NCBI RefSeq assembly: GCF_016469335.1
Contig: NZ_CP059888.1
Location: 1,116,001-1,180,000, forward strand
DNA: 64,000 bases
Source: Flocculibacter collagenilyticus
GTDB lineage: Bacteria > Pseudomonadota > Gammaproteobacteria > Enterobacterales > Alteromonadaceae
Reading direction: 5' to 3'
This document shows positions 42,940 to 54,012 of the stretch, one piece after another (position 1 is the first letter of the stretch; every line of letters starts with the position of its first letter). The translations under genes and the position numbers were made by a program. The notes below the pieces were generated by a model. That model was not told where the DNA came from, made no database searches, and worked only from the letters and a program-made list of their open reading frames with translations.

Positions 42940-44838
42940 ATGGCAGAACAAGATTACAACGCAGAATCCATTGAAGTCCTCAATGGTTTAGAGCCCGTTC
43001 GTCGTCGTCCGGGTATGTATACCGATACGGTCCGGCCCAATCACTTAGGACAGGAAGTCATTGATAATAGTGTGGATGAAGCACTCGCTGGCCATGCAGA
43101 TAAAATTGAAGTGATACTTCATGAAGACCAATCTTTAGAGGTCATTGATAACGGGCGTGGTATGCCGGTTGATATTCACCCTGAAGAAGGTATACCCGGC
43201 ATTGAGCTGATTTTTTGTAAACTGCATGCGGGTGGTAAATTCTCCAACAAGAATTACGCTTTTTCAGGCGGTTTGCACGGTGTTGGTATCTCAGTGGTTA
43301 ATGCTTTATCAACGCGTGTAGAAGTGGTTGTAAAACGCGATTGTATTGAATATGAAATTGCATTTGAAAACGGTGATAAAGTACAAGATTTAACCCAAAT
43401 TGGCACAGTAGGAAAGCGTAATACGGGTACCAGAGTACGTTTTTGGCCAGATGCGAGTTATTTTGATACGGCAAAGTTTTCCGTTGCTAGGTTATTACAC
43501 CTTTTGCGCGCTAAAGCAGTGCTTTGTCCGGGATTACAAATAAAATTCAAAGACAAAATTACAGGCAAGCAAGAAGACTGGTGTTATCAAGACGGCCTTC
43601 GTGATTATCTTTTTGAATCAGTAAAAGAGTGGGTTTCATTACCTGAAGAGCCATTTATTGGCTCGTTTAAAGGAAATCACGAAGCAGTAGACTGGGCGGT
43701 AAATTGGTTACCAGAAGGCGGAGAGTCGGTTACTGAATCCTATGTGAACCTTATTCCAACCGCGCAAGGTGGTACACATGTAAACGGTTTACGTCAGGGC
43801 TTACTCGAGTCTATGCGCGAATTTTGTGAATTCAGAAATTTAATGCCGCGTGGTGTAAAACTTTCTCCAGAAGATATTTGGGACAAGTGTAATTATATTC
43901 TTTCAGTAAAAATGCAAGAACCGCAATTTGCTGGGCAAACTAAAGAACGGTTGTCCTCACGACAGTGCGCGGCGTTTGTTTCTGGTGTGGTAAAAGATGC
44001 ATTTAGTTTGTGGCTTAATGAACACACCGAAATAGCAGAGCAACTTGCTGAAATCTGCATCAATAATGCGCAAAAACGACTACGCGCGAGTAAAAAAGTG
44101 GTGCGTAAGAAGGTAACTTCAGGACCTGCACTACCGGGAAAATTAACTGACTGCTCTAGCCAAGATGTAAATCAAACCGAACTGTTTTTAGTAGAAGGTG
44201 ACTCCGCTGGTGGGTCTGCAAAACAAGCGCGAGATCGTCAATTTCAAGCCATTATGCCGCTGCGCGGCAAGATCTTAAATACATGGGAAGTTGAATCGGG
44301 TCAAATTCTTGCCTCGCAAGAAGTGCATGATATCTCAGTAGCCATTGGTATCGATCCAGACAGTGAAAACCTTTCATCTTTGCGTTACGGTAAAATATGT
44401 ATCCTTGCAGATGCTGATTCAGATGGATTGCATATTGCCACATTATTGTGTGCGCTATTTGTACAGCATTTTAAAACATTAGTAGAGCAAGGCCATGTAT
44501 ATGTTGCAATGCCACCGTTATATCGCGTGGACGTTGGAAAAGATGTGTATTACGCACTAGATGAAGCAGAAAAAGAAGGTATTCTTGATCGAATTGCCGC
44601 CGAAAAGAAAAAAGGAAAAATTAACGTACAGCGCTTTAAAGGGCTTGGTGAAATGAATCCATTACAATTACGCGAAACCACCATGGATCCTAATACCCGT
44701 CGCTTAGTACAACTAACTCTTGATGATGTTGAGCAAACAATGGAGCTAATGGATATGTTATTAGCGAAAAAGCGCTCTGGCGACAGAAAAGTGTGGTTAG
44801 AACAGAAAGGTGATAAAGCCGAAGTGGCCTTACCTTAG
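42940..44838 (+). CDS. parE: DNA topoisomerase IV subunit B
   Basis: The ATPase subunit of topoisomerase IV, which decatenates daughter chromosomes. It has 632 residues. The GHKL ATPase domain contains VIDNGRGMPVD and GGLHGVGISVVNAL, and the Toprim domain has LVEGDSAGG near 417-425 and DADSDGLHI. Length and motifs match E. coli ParE, and parC follows 70 bases downstream. No strong ribosome site is visible before the ATG. Confidence 0.97.
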   Translation: MAEQDYNAESIEVLNGLEPVRRRPGMYTDTVRPNHLGQEVIDNSVDEALAGHADKIEVILHEDQSLEVIDNGRGMPVDIHPEEGIPGIELIFCKLHAGGKFSNKNYAFSGGLHGVGISVVNALSTRVEVVVKRDCIEYEIAFENGDKVQDLTQIGTVGKRNTGTRVRFWPDASYFDTAKFSVARLLHLLRAKAVLCPGLQIKFKDKITGKQEDWCYQDGLRDYLFESVKEWVSLPEEPFIGSFKGNHEAVDWAVNWLPEGGESVTESYVNLIPTAQGGTHVNGLRQGLLESMREFCEFRNLMPRGVKLSPEDIWDKCNYILSVKMQEPQFAGQTKERLSSRQCAAFVSGVVKDAFSLWLNEHTEIAEQLAEICINNAQKRLRASKKVVRKKVTSGPALPGKLTDCSSQDVNQTELFLVEGDSAGGSAKQARDRQFQAIMPLRGKILNTWEVESGQILASQEVHDISVAIGIDPDSENLSSLRYGKICILADADSDGLHIATLLCALFVQHFKTLVEQGHVYVAMPPLYRVDVGKDVYYALDEAEKEGILDRIAAEKKKGKINVQRFKGLGEMNPLQLRETTMDPNTRRLVQLTLDDVEQTMELMDMLLAKKRSGDRKVWLEQKGDKAEVALP

Positions 44839-44908
44839 CGTTTTACCTGAACACAACCCTAGGCAACAGCAACTTTTAGCGCAGATAAAGATAATTGAGA
44901 AGTGAATA

Positions 44909-47188
44909 ATGACTGATATGAATGATTTAAGCCTCGATGGAGTAGAGCAATTGCCATTAAGGCGATTTACAGAAGAAGCTTATTTAAACTATTCAATGTA
45001 CGTAATTATGGATCGAGCATTACCGCATATTGGTGATGGCTTGAAGCCAGTACAACGACGCATTGTGTATGCAATGTCGGAACTGGGACTATCTGCGCTT
45101 GCTAAATATAAGAAGTCTGCAAGAACAGTTGGTGATGTACTTGGTAAATATCACCCTCATGGAGACTCGGCTTGTTATGAAGCCATGGTGCTAATGGCTC
45201 AGCCTTTTTCTTATCGATATCCTTTAGTTGACGGCCAAGGAAACTGGGGGGCGGCGGACGATCCAAAGTCATTTGCTGCGATGCGTTATACTGAAGCTCG
45301 GTTATCAAAATTCTCTGAAGTATTATTATCTGAACTTGGTCAAGGTACGGTTGATTGGTTGCCTAATTTCGATGGCACATTAAATGAGCCTAAAAACTTG
45401 CCTGCTCGCCTCCCTCATATTCTATTAAATGGGGTTACGGGAATTGCAGTAGGTATGGCGACCGATATTCCACCCCATAATGTACGTGAGGTGGTAGCGG
45501 GGTGCCTGCATGTGCTTGATAGCCCTAAATGCACCACAGAAGAGTTAATGGAACACGTTAACGGGCCAGACTTTCCTACCGAAGCTGAAATCATCACGCC
45601 AAGAAAAGATATTCAAAAAATTTATGAGACAGGACGTGGCAGCATAAAAATGCGTGCCGTGTATATTGTTGAGCAGGGTGAAATAGTTATTACTGCGTTG
45701 CCGCATCAAACGTCGGGTGCAAAAGTTCTCGAGCAAATAGCGCAGCAAATGCAGGCGAAAAAATTGCCTATGGTCACAGATTTACGTGATGAATCTGATC
45801 ATGAAAACCCGACTAGAATAGTGATTGTTCCGCGTTCTAATCGAATTGATATTGAACAGTTAATGGCGCATATTTTTGCAACTACCGACCTTGAGAAAAA
45901 CTATCGCGTTAACTTAAATATGCTTGGCCTTGATGGCAGACCACAAGTTAAAGACTTAAAAATGATTCTGTCTGAGTGGTTGCGTTTTCGCCGTGAAACG
46001 GTAACGAAACGACTTCAGTACCGTTTAGACAAAGTATTAGCGCGTTTACATATTTTAGAAGGCTTATTGGTTGCATTCTTAAATATTGACGAAGTTATTG
46101 AAATAATAAGAAATAACGATAAGCCCAAACCCGTATTAATTGAGCGGTTTGGTATTTCAGAGATTCAAGCAGAAGCTATTTTAGAGCTTAAATTACGTCA
46201 TTTAGCGAAACTTGAAGAAGTAAAAATTCGTGGCGAGCAAGACGAGCTGGCGAAAGAGCGTGATCAAATTGAATCGACTCTGGGTTCAGCAGCTAAAATG
46301 ACGCGATTAATTAAAAAAGAATTAAAAGAAGCGGCAGAAAAGTACGGTGATGAGCGCCGCTCTCCACTAGTTGAACGTGGTGAAGCGAAAGCATTAACTG
46401 AAAAGGAGTTGATGCCGAGCGAGTCAGTGACGGTTGTATTGTCAGAGAAAGGCTGGGCACGTTGTGCAAAAGGGCACGATGTTGATGCCCAAGCTCTAAG
46501 CTATAAAGCAGGCGACAGTTATCGCTCGTCGGCACAAGGTAAAAGCAATCAACCCGCTGTATTTTTAGATACCAGTGGACGAGGCTTTGCTACGGATGCG
46601 CACGGCTTACCGTCTGCACGCAGTCAAGGAGAGCCGCTAACAGGCCGATTTAATTTAGCCGCAGGTGTTAACTTTGAACACGTATTAATGGGCAATGACG
46701 ACCATTATTATTTAATGGCATCAGACGCAGGTTATGGTTTTATTGTAAAGTTTGCAGATTTAGTTAGCCGTAACAAAAATGGTAAAGCGGTCGTGTCATT
46801 ACCCAAAGGCGCTAAGTTATTACCGCCTTCACCAGTACAGAATGTAGAAAATGACCTATGTTTAGCCATTTCTAATGAAGGACGAATGCTTGTATTCCCA
46901 CTGGCCGACTTACCTCAACTGAGTAAAGGCAAAGGTAATAAGATTATTTCTATTCCTTCAGCGCGCGCTGCAAGCCGTGAAGAATTTGTTAGCGTGTTAA
47001 CCGCAATCCCTAGCGATAGCGCAATCACGCTTTATGCAGGTAAGCGTAAGTTAACGTTAAAACCCTCTGATATTGAACATTATCGCGGGGAGCGAGGGCG
47101 AAGAGGGAATAAGTTACCACGCGGCCTTCAGCGCGTTGAAAGTATTGCCATAGATGCGGTTGAAAACAATACAGAAGAGACGGTTTAA
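44909..47188 (+). CDS. parC: DNA topoisomerase IV subunit A
   Basis: The DNA-cleaving subunit of topoisomerase IV. It has 759 residues, with the catalytic Tyr127 in [10 protein letters not shown] and a C-terminal beta-pinwheel domain. The quinolone region [12 protein letters not shown] carries Ser87 and Glu91, which correspond to the wild-type S80 and E84 of E. coli ParC, so no common resistance mutation is present in this subunit. It ends the operon, followed by a terminator. Confidence 0.97.
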   Translation: MTDMNDLSLDGVEQLPLRRFTEEAYLNYSMYVIMDRALPHIGDGLKPVQRRIVYAMSELGLSALAKYKKSARTVGDVLGKYHPHGDSACYEAMVLMAQPFSYRYPLVDGQGNWGAADDPKSFAAMRYTEARLSKFSEVLLSELGQGTVDWLPNFDGTLNEPKNLPARLPHILLNGVTGIAVGMATDIPPHNVREVVAGCLHVLDSPKCTTEELMEHVNGPDFPTEAEIITPRKDIQKIYETGRGSIKMRAVYIVEQGEIVITALPHQTSGAKVLEQIAQQMQAKKLPMVTDLRDESDHENPTRIVIVPRSNRIDIEQLMAHIFATTDLEKNYRVNLNMLGLDGRPQVKDLKMILSEWLRFRRETVTKRLQYRLDKVLARLHILEGLLVAFLNIDEVIEIIRNNDKPKPVLIERFGISEIQAEAILELKLRHLAKLEEVKIRGEQDELAKERDQIESTLGSAAKMTRLIKKELKEAAEKYGDERRSPLVERGEAKALTEKELMPSESVTVVLSEKGWARCAKGHDVDAQALSYKAGDSYRSSAQGKSNQPAVFLDTSGRGFATDAHGLPSARSQGEPLTGRFNLAAGVNFEHVLMGNDDHYYLMASDAGYGFIVKFADLVSRNKNGKAVVSLPKGAKLLPPSPVQNVENDLCLAISNEGRMLVFPLADLPQLSKGKGNKIISIPSARAASREEFVSVLTAIPSDSAITLYAGKRKLTLKPSDIEHYRGERGRRGNKLPRGLQRVESIAIDAVENNTEETV

Positions 47189-47201
47189 CAAGCACTAACG
47201 T

Positions 47202-47224
47202 AAAGGCTCTACTAAGGAGCCTTT
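47202..47224 (+). terminator. Terminator of the nudF-parC operon
   Basis: AAAGGCTC and GAGCCTTT form an 8-bp stem with a 7-base loop just past the parC stop; the right arm continues into TTACTT, completing the T-rich tail of a rho-independent terminator. Confidence 0.8.
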
Positions 47225-47372
47225 TTACTTATTTGCTATTATAAACGGCGCATTTAAATCAAAAAAAACGTCTATCATAAATACAATACTCAGGCGTGTT
47301 ATTGTTGGTTATATCAAAGCACAATAACTTGCCCGCACGCTGTTGATACTAATTAAAAACAATAGAGGCTTT

Positions 47373-48167
47373 ATGAAACACACTCAATACCTATTCATCC
47401 CCTTACTTTCCACCGTATTACTTGCGGGTTGTGCAGAGTCGCCTACTGGCAGAAAGCAGTTAAAACTATTTTCTGAATCAAACCTTCAAAAAATGGGTGT
47501 TGATGCATTTGATGAAATGAAAGAAAGCACTAAGCTATCAACCAATCCAAAGCATTTAGCTAGAGCAAACTGTGTTGCGAACTCAATTACTGCAAAGGTT
47601 GGAAAAGAGGTATTTAACGGCACTTGGGAAGTAAAAGTGTTTGATGATGAACAAGTGAATGCATTTGCGCTTCCTGGTGGGAAAATAGGCATTTACACAG
47701 GTTTATTAAAAGTAGCTGAAACTAATGATCAACTCGCAGCTGTTGTGGGGCACGAAGTCGGCCACGTAATTGCAGAACATGGTAACGAACGTATGTCGAC
47801 CAGTGCGGTAGCACAAATGGGCTTACAAGTGGCTGATACGGTGTTAACCGCGAACGATGTGGGTGGCAAAGCGCAGTGGATGTCTGCACTTGGTTTAGGT
47901 ATGCAGGTTGGTTTCACTTTACCATTTAGTCGCACACACGAAAGTGAAGCAGATTTAATTGGCTTAGAGTTAATGGCAAAAGCAGGGTTTAATCCTAAAG
48001 AAGCTGTTCAGCTATGGAAAAATATGGATAAAGCAGCAGGAGGCAAACGCCCACCAGAATTATTATCAACTCACCCAGCGCCACAAACACGGATTGAAGA
48101 TCTACAAAAAAATATGCAACCCGTGCTAAAAATATACAAGTCAGCGCCTAAAAATAACTGTGCTTAA
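47373..48167 (+). CDS. M48 family lipoprotein metalloprotease (LoiP/YggG-like)
   Basis: A 264-residue periplasmic or outer-membrane-bound zinc protease. The start at 47373 has GAGG five bases upstream; a longer frame from a TTG lacks one. A lipoprotein signal ends in LLAGC with Cys20. HEVGH at 127-131 gives the metal site and catalytic Glu, with the third ligand in HESEADLIG and a final STHPAPQTR motif. LoiP in E. coli trims outer-membrane proteins under osmotic stress. This is the second M48 enzyme in the window and is distinct from the membrane-anchored one at 8758. Confidence 0.9.
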   Translation: MKHTQYLFIPLLSTVLLAGCAESPTGRKQLKLFSESNLQKMGVDAFDEMKESTKLSTNPKHLARANCVANSITAKVGKEVFNGTWEVKVFDDEQVNAFALPGGKIGIYTGLLKVAETNDQLAAVVGHEVGHVIAEHGNERMSTSAVAQMGLQVADTVLTANDVGGKAQWMSALGLGMQVGFTLPFSRTHESEADLIGLELMAKAGFNPKEAVQLWKNMDKAAGGKRPPELLSTHPAPQTRIEDLQKNMQPVLKIYKSAPKNNCA

Positions 48168-48629
48168 CTAGCGCAACTCTCCTTTAAGCATCATTTCTGG
48201 CTAGTGTTGTAAGTCCGCTACCTTAGTGTTGCGGGTTCACAGCCTCAGCCAATTTTCTTAATTTTAATATATTGTCAAAGCTAGTTGATCTAGTTATATA
48301 ACTTCTTCACCTTGCCTTTTATATTGCTCAATATATTCAATGAGGTTTGTTCTAGTGTCAGCGCATCATGAGTAGTGTGCTGTGTTACTTCAAAGCACTT
48401 GGCTCGTCCTCGTAGGGTTTTCAATATCTTACCGTAAGCCTTTAAGTCAATTTTCATACTAGGGTGAGCTTTACTTATTCACGGCTCTGCTTTTTCTACC
48501 AAGGAGGAGGCTTTTAATTTAAATATCACAATAATAAAGAATAAGTTAATAATTGATTAGGCCACAATAAATCAATAGTGGTGAGGCTCGAAAGTTCACA
48601 GTAAATAAAACTTGTTAAAAGGAGCTTGC
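48168..48629. other. Intergenic region, 462 bases, no convincing gene
   Basis: AT-rich sequence between the M48 lipoprotein gene and the DUF2986 gene. It includes a 55-codon minus-strand frame (48290-48457, starting MKIDLKAYGKILKT) without a ribosome site or recognised relatives, described separately with low confidence. No RNA gene or hairpin of note. Confidence 0.45.
48290..48457 (-). other. Doubtful small ORF or gene remnant
   Basis: An intact 55-codon frame beginning MKIDLKAYGKILKTLRG and ending KGKVKKLYN. The basic, Lys-rich ends and a Cys-containing middle are protein-like, but there is no ribosome site and I recognise no family. It could be the remains of a longer gene or chance. Confidence 0.2.
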
Positions 48630-48791
48630 TTATGCATCAATGTGTTTCTGAATAGATTGCTCAGAATTGTTCTCTAATTTTTTTCGGTCGGCCTTGCTGA
48701 TGTATCCCGGCTTATTGCTTTTTTGTTTTTTTGCATTGGCTTTTTTAGCTTTACGTTTAAGTGTTTCGTTAATTTTTTTACGGCGATTCAT
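48630..48791 (-). CDS. DUF2986 small basic protein
   Basis: A 53-residue protein, easily missed by size, recognised on the minus strand: it begins MNRRKKINETLKRKAKKANA and contains KPGYISKADRKKLE, the hallmark of DUF2986. It is strongly basic, Lys-rich and probably nucleic-acid- or ribosome-associated, but no role is known. The start codon is ATG; only a weak purine run precedes it. It lies downstream of the comFB-ybaM pair on the same strand, 122 bases away. Confidence 0.8.
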   Translation of the reverse strand: MNRRKKINETLKRKAKKANAKKQKSNKPGYISKADRKKLENNSEQSIQKHIDA

Positions 48792-48913
48792 TGAGGATAT
48801 TCCAATTTATTTTTGATTTTCGCAGATAAGGTGTTCGGCTCTTAATTATATCGCACTCTGTATGCGCTGTTTATAAATAGTTTAGTGTGGAATAAATACT
48901 ATAATGTTGAATG

Positions 48914-49081
48914 CTACTCACATTGTGGGGGATGTGCTCGTTTTTCTAAGTCATTTTTTACTATTTCAAGCGCTTGCAGTGCGGTGTTAGGGTCAATTTT
49001 ATTTTGCTCTAGTAACATAATTAAATCGACCGCTAATTTAATGTGCTCAGGGGCGTTGTCTAATGTATTAGGTTGTTTCAT
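48914..49081 (-). CDS. ybaM: YbaM family (DUF2496) small protein
   Basis: A 55-residue protein found by reading the minus strand. It carries [18 protein letters not shown] followed by [15 protein letters not shown], the core of the YbaM/DUF2496 family of enterobacteria and relatives. Function unknown. Its ATG lies inside the end of comFB (14-base overlap), so it is translationally coupled to it. Confidence 0.85.
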   Translation of the reverse strand: MKQPNTLDNAPEHIKLAVDLIMLLEQNKIDPNTALQALEIVKNDLEKRAHPPQCE

Positions 49082-49352
49082 GCTGTTTGCGAAGGTCTTT
49101 GCTGTCTAAATAATTAATGGCACGCTCAATGGCTTCTTTTACTTTCATTTCCATTTCAATGCGGTCATGTTGTGGCATATAAAATGCCATGTCTACTTGA
49201 AAACGTATATAACGCGGAGGGAGTTGATTAAGCACAATGCAGCTTAAGTCAGATACATAATCAGCGCTTTTGGTTTTATCAATACCTAGCTCAGTAAGAT
49301 GTTCAATCACTAAATGCTCATAATAATTATGAATGTCGTTATCTAATTTCAT
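49068..49352 (-). CDS. comFB: ComFB family protein
   Basis: A 94-residue protein of the late competence protein ComFB family: it opens [14 protein letters not shown] and has [20 protein letters not shown], the Leu-Asn-x-Leu-Pro-Pro-x-Tyr signature. In cyanobacteria ComFB proteins have been reported to bind cyclic di-GMP, so a link to the GGDEF and HD-GYP proteins in this window is possible but unproven. ybaM overlaps its 3' end. Confidence 0.85.
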   Translation of the reverse strand: MKLDNDIHNYYEHLVIEHLTELGIDKTKSADYVSDLSCIVLNQLPPRYIRFQVDMAFYMPQHDRIEMEMKVKEAIERAINYLDSKDLRKQHETT

Positions 49353-49673
49353 CGTTGAGACCCTTCGGATTAACTTTCTAATTGTTATAGCTTTAGCATA
49401 AGCGTTATTGGCGAAAAGCTCTAATTATTTTTTACCTGTATTTAACAATGACTTTGTGAAAAGATATACCTAACCCGCTTGAAGATGCAGTGTTGCTGTC
49501 TGCGCTGTCACCTCAATTATTCAGTTTATCTGGTTTATTGGGGCTCAGTAATCTATTGCTTAGCGACGTCTTCAATTGCTTTGGGTATCAGTAAATATAG
49601 GGCTATGTATGAACGCAAATTGCGGTAAGGCGTTCGCTTAATAATAATTAGAATTAAAAGCAACGAGAGTACA
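49353..49673. other. Divergent intergenic region of comFB and kynA, 321 bases
   Basis: An AT-rich region that should hold both promoters. The only structure I see is the palindrome near 49614, described separately. No gene or RNA is visible. Confidence 0.5.
49611..49635. promoter_or_regulatory. Palindrome upstream of kynA, possible operator
   Basis: CGCAA-A-TTGCG at 49614-49624 is a perfect odd palindrome, and GAACGC / GCGTTC arms bracket it at about 49611-49635. It lies roughly 40-60 bases before the kynA start, where an operator would sit. The regulator cannot be named. Confidence 0.3.
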
Positions 49674-50774
49674 ATGCAAAAAAACCAGCAACCTTGTTAC
49701 TACGGCGATTATTTACAGTTAGACAAAATTTTAAGTGCGCAAGAACCAGAAAGCACGAAATACGGCAATGAAGCTCATGATGAAACACTTTTTATTATTG
49801 TGCATCAGGCATACGAGCTATGGTTTAAGCAAATTCTACATGAGATTAAGTCCGTACTTAATGACTTTTCTGAGCAACAAGTGCGCGACGATAAACTCAT
49901 CACCGTGGTGCATCGCTTGAAGCGAGTAATTACTATTCAACAATTGTTGAATCAGCAAATTGGTGTTATGGAAACAATGACGCCGCAAGACTTTTTATCA
50001 TTTCGTGATTACCTTGTTCCTGCTTCTGGCTTCCAATCGGTTCAATTCAAAATGTTAGAAATGGGGTTGGGCTTAAAAAGTGAATATAGAATCGACTTTG
50101 ATAAACAATCATTCTACTCTCGACTAAATGAAAACGATCGCGAATTTTTACTATCATTTGAAAAAAGCCCTAGTCTGTTTGAGCGGGTAGAGCAGTGGTT
50201 AGAGCGCATGCCATTTTTGGAGTTTGGTGAGTTTAATTTCTGGCAAATGTATCAAAATGCTACGACCGACATGCTTAAACGAGATAGTGAAATTGTTGAG
50301 AGTATTGAAGCTATATCTGATACCGATAGAGAAGTGCAGTTAAAAGAGATTGAGGCAACCAGAGAAAAGTTTGCGGCATTACTCGACGAACAGAAATACC
50401 AAAAATTAAAACAAGAGGGCGTATTTCGATTATCTCAGCGTGCTATGTTGTCGGCACTGTTTATCAGTTTGTATCGTGAAGAGCCAGCCTTTAATTTACC
50501 TTTTCAATTTTTAACCTGCTTAACTGATATCGATGAAAACCTAACAATATGGCGTTATAAACACGCGATGATGGTTCAGCGAATGTTAGGTACAAAAATT
50601 GGCACAGGTGGTTCATCAGGACACGATTATTTAAAACGTACTACTGAAAAAAATCGTATTTTTTTAGATTTATTTCAAATGGCGACGTTTTTAATTGGTA
50701 AAGATCAGCTGCCAGAATTACCTGCTACATTAAAGCAAAGCTTGGGTTTTTATTTTACTAAAGAAGCAGAGTGA
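49674..50774 (+). CDS. kynA: Tryptophan 2,3-dioxygenase
   Basis: A heme enzyme that opens the indole ring of tryptophan to N-formylkynurenine. It has 366 residues. The N-terminal block FIIVHQAYELWFKQI contains the substrate-side His, and WRYKHAMMVQRMLGTKIGTGG near 293-312 holds the heme-ligating His and the conserved GTGGSSG loop. The extra N-terminal stretch is small, so it is full length. No kynurenine hydrolase or formamidase gene is adjacent, so it is an orphan step in this window. Confidence 0.93.
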   Translation: MQKNQQPCYYGDYLQLDKILSAQEPESTKYGNEAHDETLFIIVHQAYELWFKQILHEIKSVLNDFSEQQVRDDKLITVVHRLKRVITIQQLLNQQIGVMETMTPQDFLSFRDYLVPASGFQSVQFKMLEMGLGLKSEYRIDFDKQSFYSRLNENDREFLLSFEKSPSLFERVEQWLERMPFLEFGEFNFWQMYQNATTDMLKRDSEIVESIEAISDTDREVQLKEIEATREKFAALLDEQKYQKLKQEGVFRLSQRAMLSALFISLYREEPAFNLPFQFLTCLTDIDENLTIWRYKHAMMVQRMLGTKIGTGGSSGHDYLKRTTEKNRIFLDLFQMATFLIGKDQLPELPATLKQSLGFYFTKEAE

Positions 50775-50790
50775 TCAGTAATTAAAATTA

Positions 50791-50854
50791 TGTGCTTAAG
50801 CTTATTTATGATGCGGGAATAAACTATGTGGTTTATTCACAAGGCTTAAGCACA
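50791..50854. terminator. Nested hairpin between kynA and the VOC gene
   Basis: An 11-bp outer stem (TGTGCTTAAGC / GCTTAAGCACA) encloses a perfect 8-bp inner stem (GAATAAAC / GTTTATTC). It lies between convergent genes. There is no direct T run, so termination is probable only by position; it may also protect mRNA ends. Confidence 0.5.
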
Positions 50855-50894
50855 ACATTACGGCTGTATTAACGACAGTGTTAGTTTTTCCGTA

Positions 50895-51272
50895 TTAATT
50901 ATGCGAATGTAAGCCCAAACGGTTGCCTTCGGTGTCGGTAAACATGGCAATATAACCAATTTCATCTGGCAGTTGAGTTTTAGCCATTAATACTGAGCCA
51001 CCTGCGTCTTGTACGCGGTTAAGTACGGTATTTAAGTCTTTCCCACCGTTAAGGTAAATGGTAGTGCCTTCAGTGCAAGGTTTGTTGTTTGGATCATTAA
51101 TAATGGCACCGCCCACCCCTTCCTTTTCACATAATAGAAAACCCATTTTCATGCCTTCCATTTCATGCTCAGGCATATCGAAATCAAAAATTTTACTATA
51201 AAACTGTTTTGCACGATTAAAATCTTCTACTGGAATCTCAAACCAGTTAATCGCATTCGTTACCATTTCCAT
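50895..51272 (-). CDS. VOC family protein (glyoxalase-like)
   Basis: A 125-residue metal-binding VOC fold protein with two beta-alpha-beta-beta-beta modules: it opens NAINWFEIPVEDFNRAKQFY and ends FTDTEGNRLGLHSHN. The fold includes glyoxalase I, dioxygenases and resistance proteins; substrate cannot be read here. It ends next to the nested hairpin and is preceded by a ribosome site (GGATAAACAA is weak). Single gene. Confidence 0.85.
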   Translation of the reverse strand: MEMVTNAINWFEIPVEDFNRAKQFYSKIFDFDMPEHEMEGMKMGFLLCEKEGVGGAIINDPNNKPCTEGTTIYLNGGKDLNTVLNRVQDAGGSVLMAKTQLPDEIGYIAMFTDTEGNRLGLHSHN

Positions 51273-51523
51273 TTGTTTATCCTTATTATTTATTTGAATG
51301 AGAAAAATTAACTATGATGATTGAAACAAAACCTGCTAATTAAATAGAATTCACACAGGCATCTTTAAAACTAGCATAGTTACCATGTTTAGGTTAATAA
51401 CGTAGATGCCAAAATAGTGAAGCACGCCAATATAAGTCGCTTTCACTTGCTATTAAAGCGTGCAATCAATAGACTAGCGCCGATTTATTTTTCACCTGAT
51501 TTAAGTAAAACAACAGGCTTATT

Positions 51524-52564
51524 ATGCAAGTATCTAAATTCACTTTTAATTTACCAGATGAGTTAATAGCTCGATTTCCTAAAAAGGCAAGAAGTAGTAG
51601 CCGGCTAATGCATTTAGATGGTAACTCTGGTGAGCTTGTTCATCGTCAATTTACCGATATTGTGTCGTTAGTGAATGAAGGCGATTTACTTATTTTTAAT
51701 AATACCAAGGTTATTCCTGCGCGTTTGTTTGGCAGTAAAAGCTCTGGCGGAAAAGTTGAAGTGCTCGTAGAGAGAGTACTTGATGAGCACTCAGTTTTAG
51801 CTCATGTTCGTGCTAATAAAGCCCCCAAGCCTGGTAATCGCATTACGTTAGAAAACGCAGTTGAAGTGGAAATGGTTCAGCGCCAAGGCGACTTGTTCGA
51901 GCTTAAGTTTTTAGCGGAAGAAAGCGTACTTAGCATCCTTGAACGAGTAGGGCACATGCCACTACCGCCCTATATTAACCGTCCAGACAATGACGAAGAT
52001 AAGCAGCGTTATCAAACGGTTTATAGTGAAAAGCCGGGCGCTGTGGCTGCACCAACCGCGGGTTTGCATTTTGATGAGACGTTAATCGAGCAACTAAAAG
52101 AAAAGGGCGCAGAAGTTGCGTTTGTTACGCTGCACGTGGGTGCTGGTACTTTTCAGCCGGTTCGAGTAGACACGGTTGATGAGCATATTATGCATTCAGA
52201 GTACATTGAAGTGCCTCCACATGTAGTTGACGCTATTCAGAGAACTAAGCAAAACGGCAAGCGTGTAATAGCCGTGGGGACTACTTCCGTTCGTTCAATA
52301 GAAAGTGCTGCTTGGAAATCAACAACGGGTGAAATTGCACCTTATTATGGTGATACCGATATCTTTATTTATCCAGGATATGAATTTAAAGTTATTGATG
52401 CCATGGTAACAAATTTCCATCTACCAGAGTCTACGTTATTAATGTTGGTGAGCGCGTTTTGTGGCTTTGAAAATATCATGAATGCGTACAATGTCGCAGT
52501 TGAAGAACAGTACCGCTTTTTTAGTTACGGCGATGCAATGTTTTTAGAAAAACAAGAACGCTAA
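51524..52564 (+). CDS. queA: S-adenosylmethionine:tRNA ribosyltransferase-isomerase
   Basis: Transfers the ribose of SAM to 7-aminomethyl-deazaguanine in tRNA, giving epoxyqueuosine. It has 346 residues, with [12 protein letters not shown] near the N-terminus, PLPPYINRP in the middle, [11 protein letters not shown] and [13 protein letters not shown]-type blocks (here [12 protein letters not shown]), and ending with [11 protein letters not shown]. tgt follows after 168 bases containing a hairpin; the two act in succession in queuosine synthesis. Confidence 0.95.
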   Translation: MQVSKFTFNLPDELIARFPKKARSSSRLMHLDGNSGELVHRQFTDIVSLVNEGDLLIFNNTKVIPARLFGSKSSGGKVEVLVERVLDEHSVLAHVRANKAPKPGNRITLENAVEVEMVQRQGDLFELKFLAEESVLSILERVGHMPLPPYINRPDNDEDKQRYQTVYSEKPGAVAAPTAGLHFDETLIEQLKEKGAEVAFVTLHVGAGTFQPVRVDTVDEHIMHSEYIEVPPHVVDAIQRTKQNGKRVIAVGTTSVRSIESAAWKSTTGEIAPYYGDTDIFIYPGYEFKVIDAMVTNFHLPESTLLMLVSAFCGFENIMNAYNVAVEEQYRFFSYGDAMFLEKQER

Positions 52565-52643
52565 TCCACATACTTTTTAACACCCTTATCCTGGTTCTGC
52601 TACGCTTCTAGGAATACTTATTTTAGGATTAAACTACAATTAG

Positions 52644-52670
52644 TCCGCTAAGCGAACACCGCTTAGCGGA
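52644..52670 (+). repeat. Hairpin between queA and tgt
   Basis: A perfect 11-bp stem (TCCGCTAAGCG / CGCTTAGCGGA) with a 5-base loop lies about 60 bases before tgt. It has no T run and does not match a preQ1 riboswitch that I can recognise. It could be a weak attenuator, a processing site or an mRNA stabiliser. Confidence 0.45.
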
Positions 52671-52696
52671 TGAGGTTAAATCTAACTTTAAACTAA

Positions 52697-53854
<1,158 letters not shown>

Positions 53855-53867
53855 TCATTTGTTAATC

Positions 53868-53892
53868 AAGGCCTTAATTTAAGGCCTTTTTT
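53868..53892 (+). terminator. Terminator of tgt
   Basis: AAGGCC and GGCCTT arms around a 9-base AT-rich loop form the stem just after the tgt stop, followed directly by TTTTTT. A typical rho-independent terminator. Confidence 0.85.
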
Positions 53893-54012
53893 ATTTTTAG
53901 TGAAATATGTACTCAATAAATATTAAATACAGCAGATAAATGTACATGATTGGCGTGACATCCATGCACCTTTTAGGTAAAAATGCCTTAGCCTATAGAG
54001 TAGTGAGGTCAA

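Noticed and set aside
48168-48629. Possible insertion-sequence or integron remnant
   Set aside because: No terminal inverted repeats, target duplications or transposase-like motifs; only one doubtful 55-codon frame.
52644-52670. Possible preQ1 riboswitch before tgt
   Set aside because: The element is only a simple stem-loop; the short A-rich tail and loop bases of preQ1 aptamers are absent.
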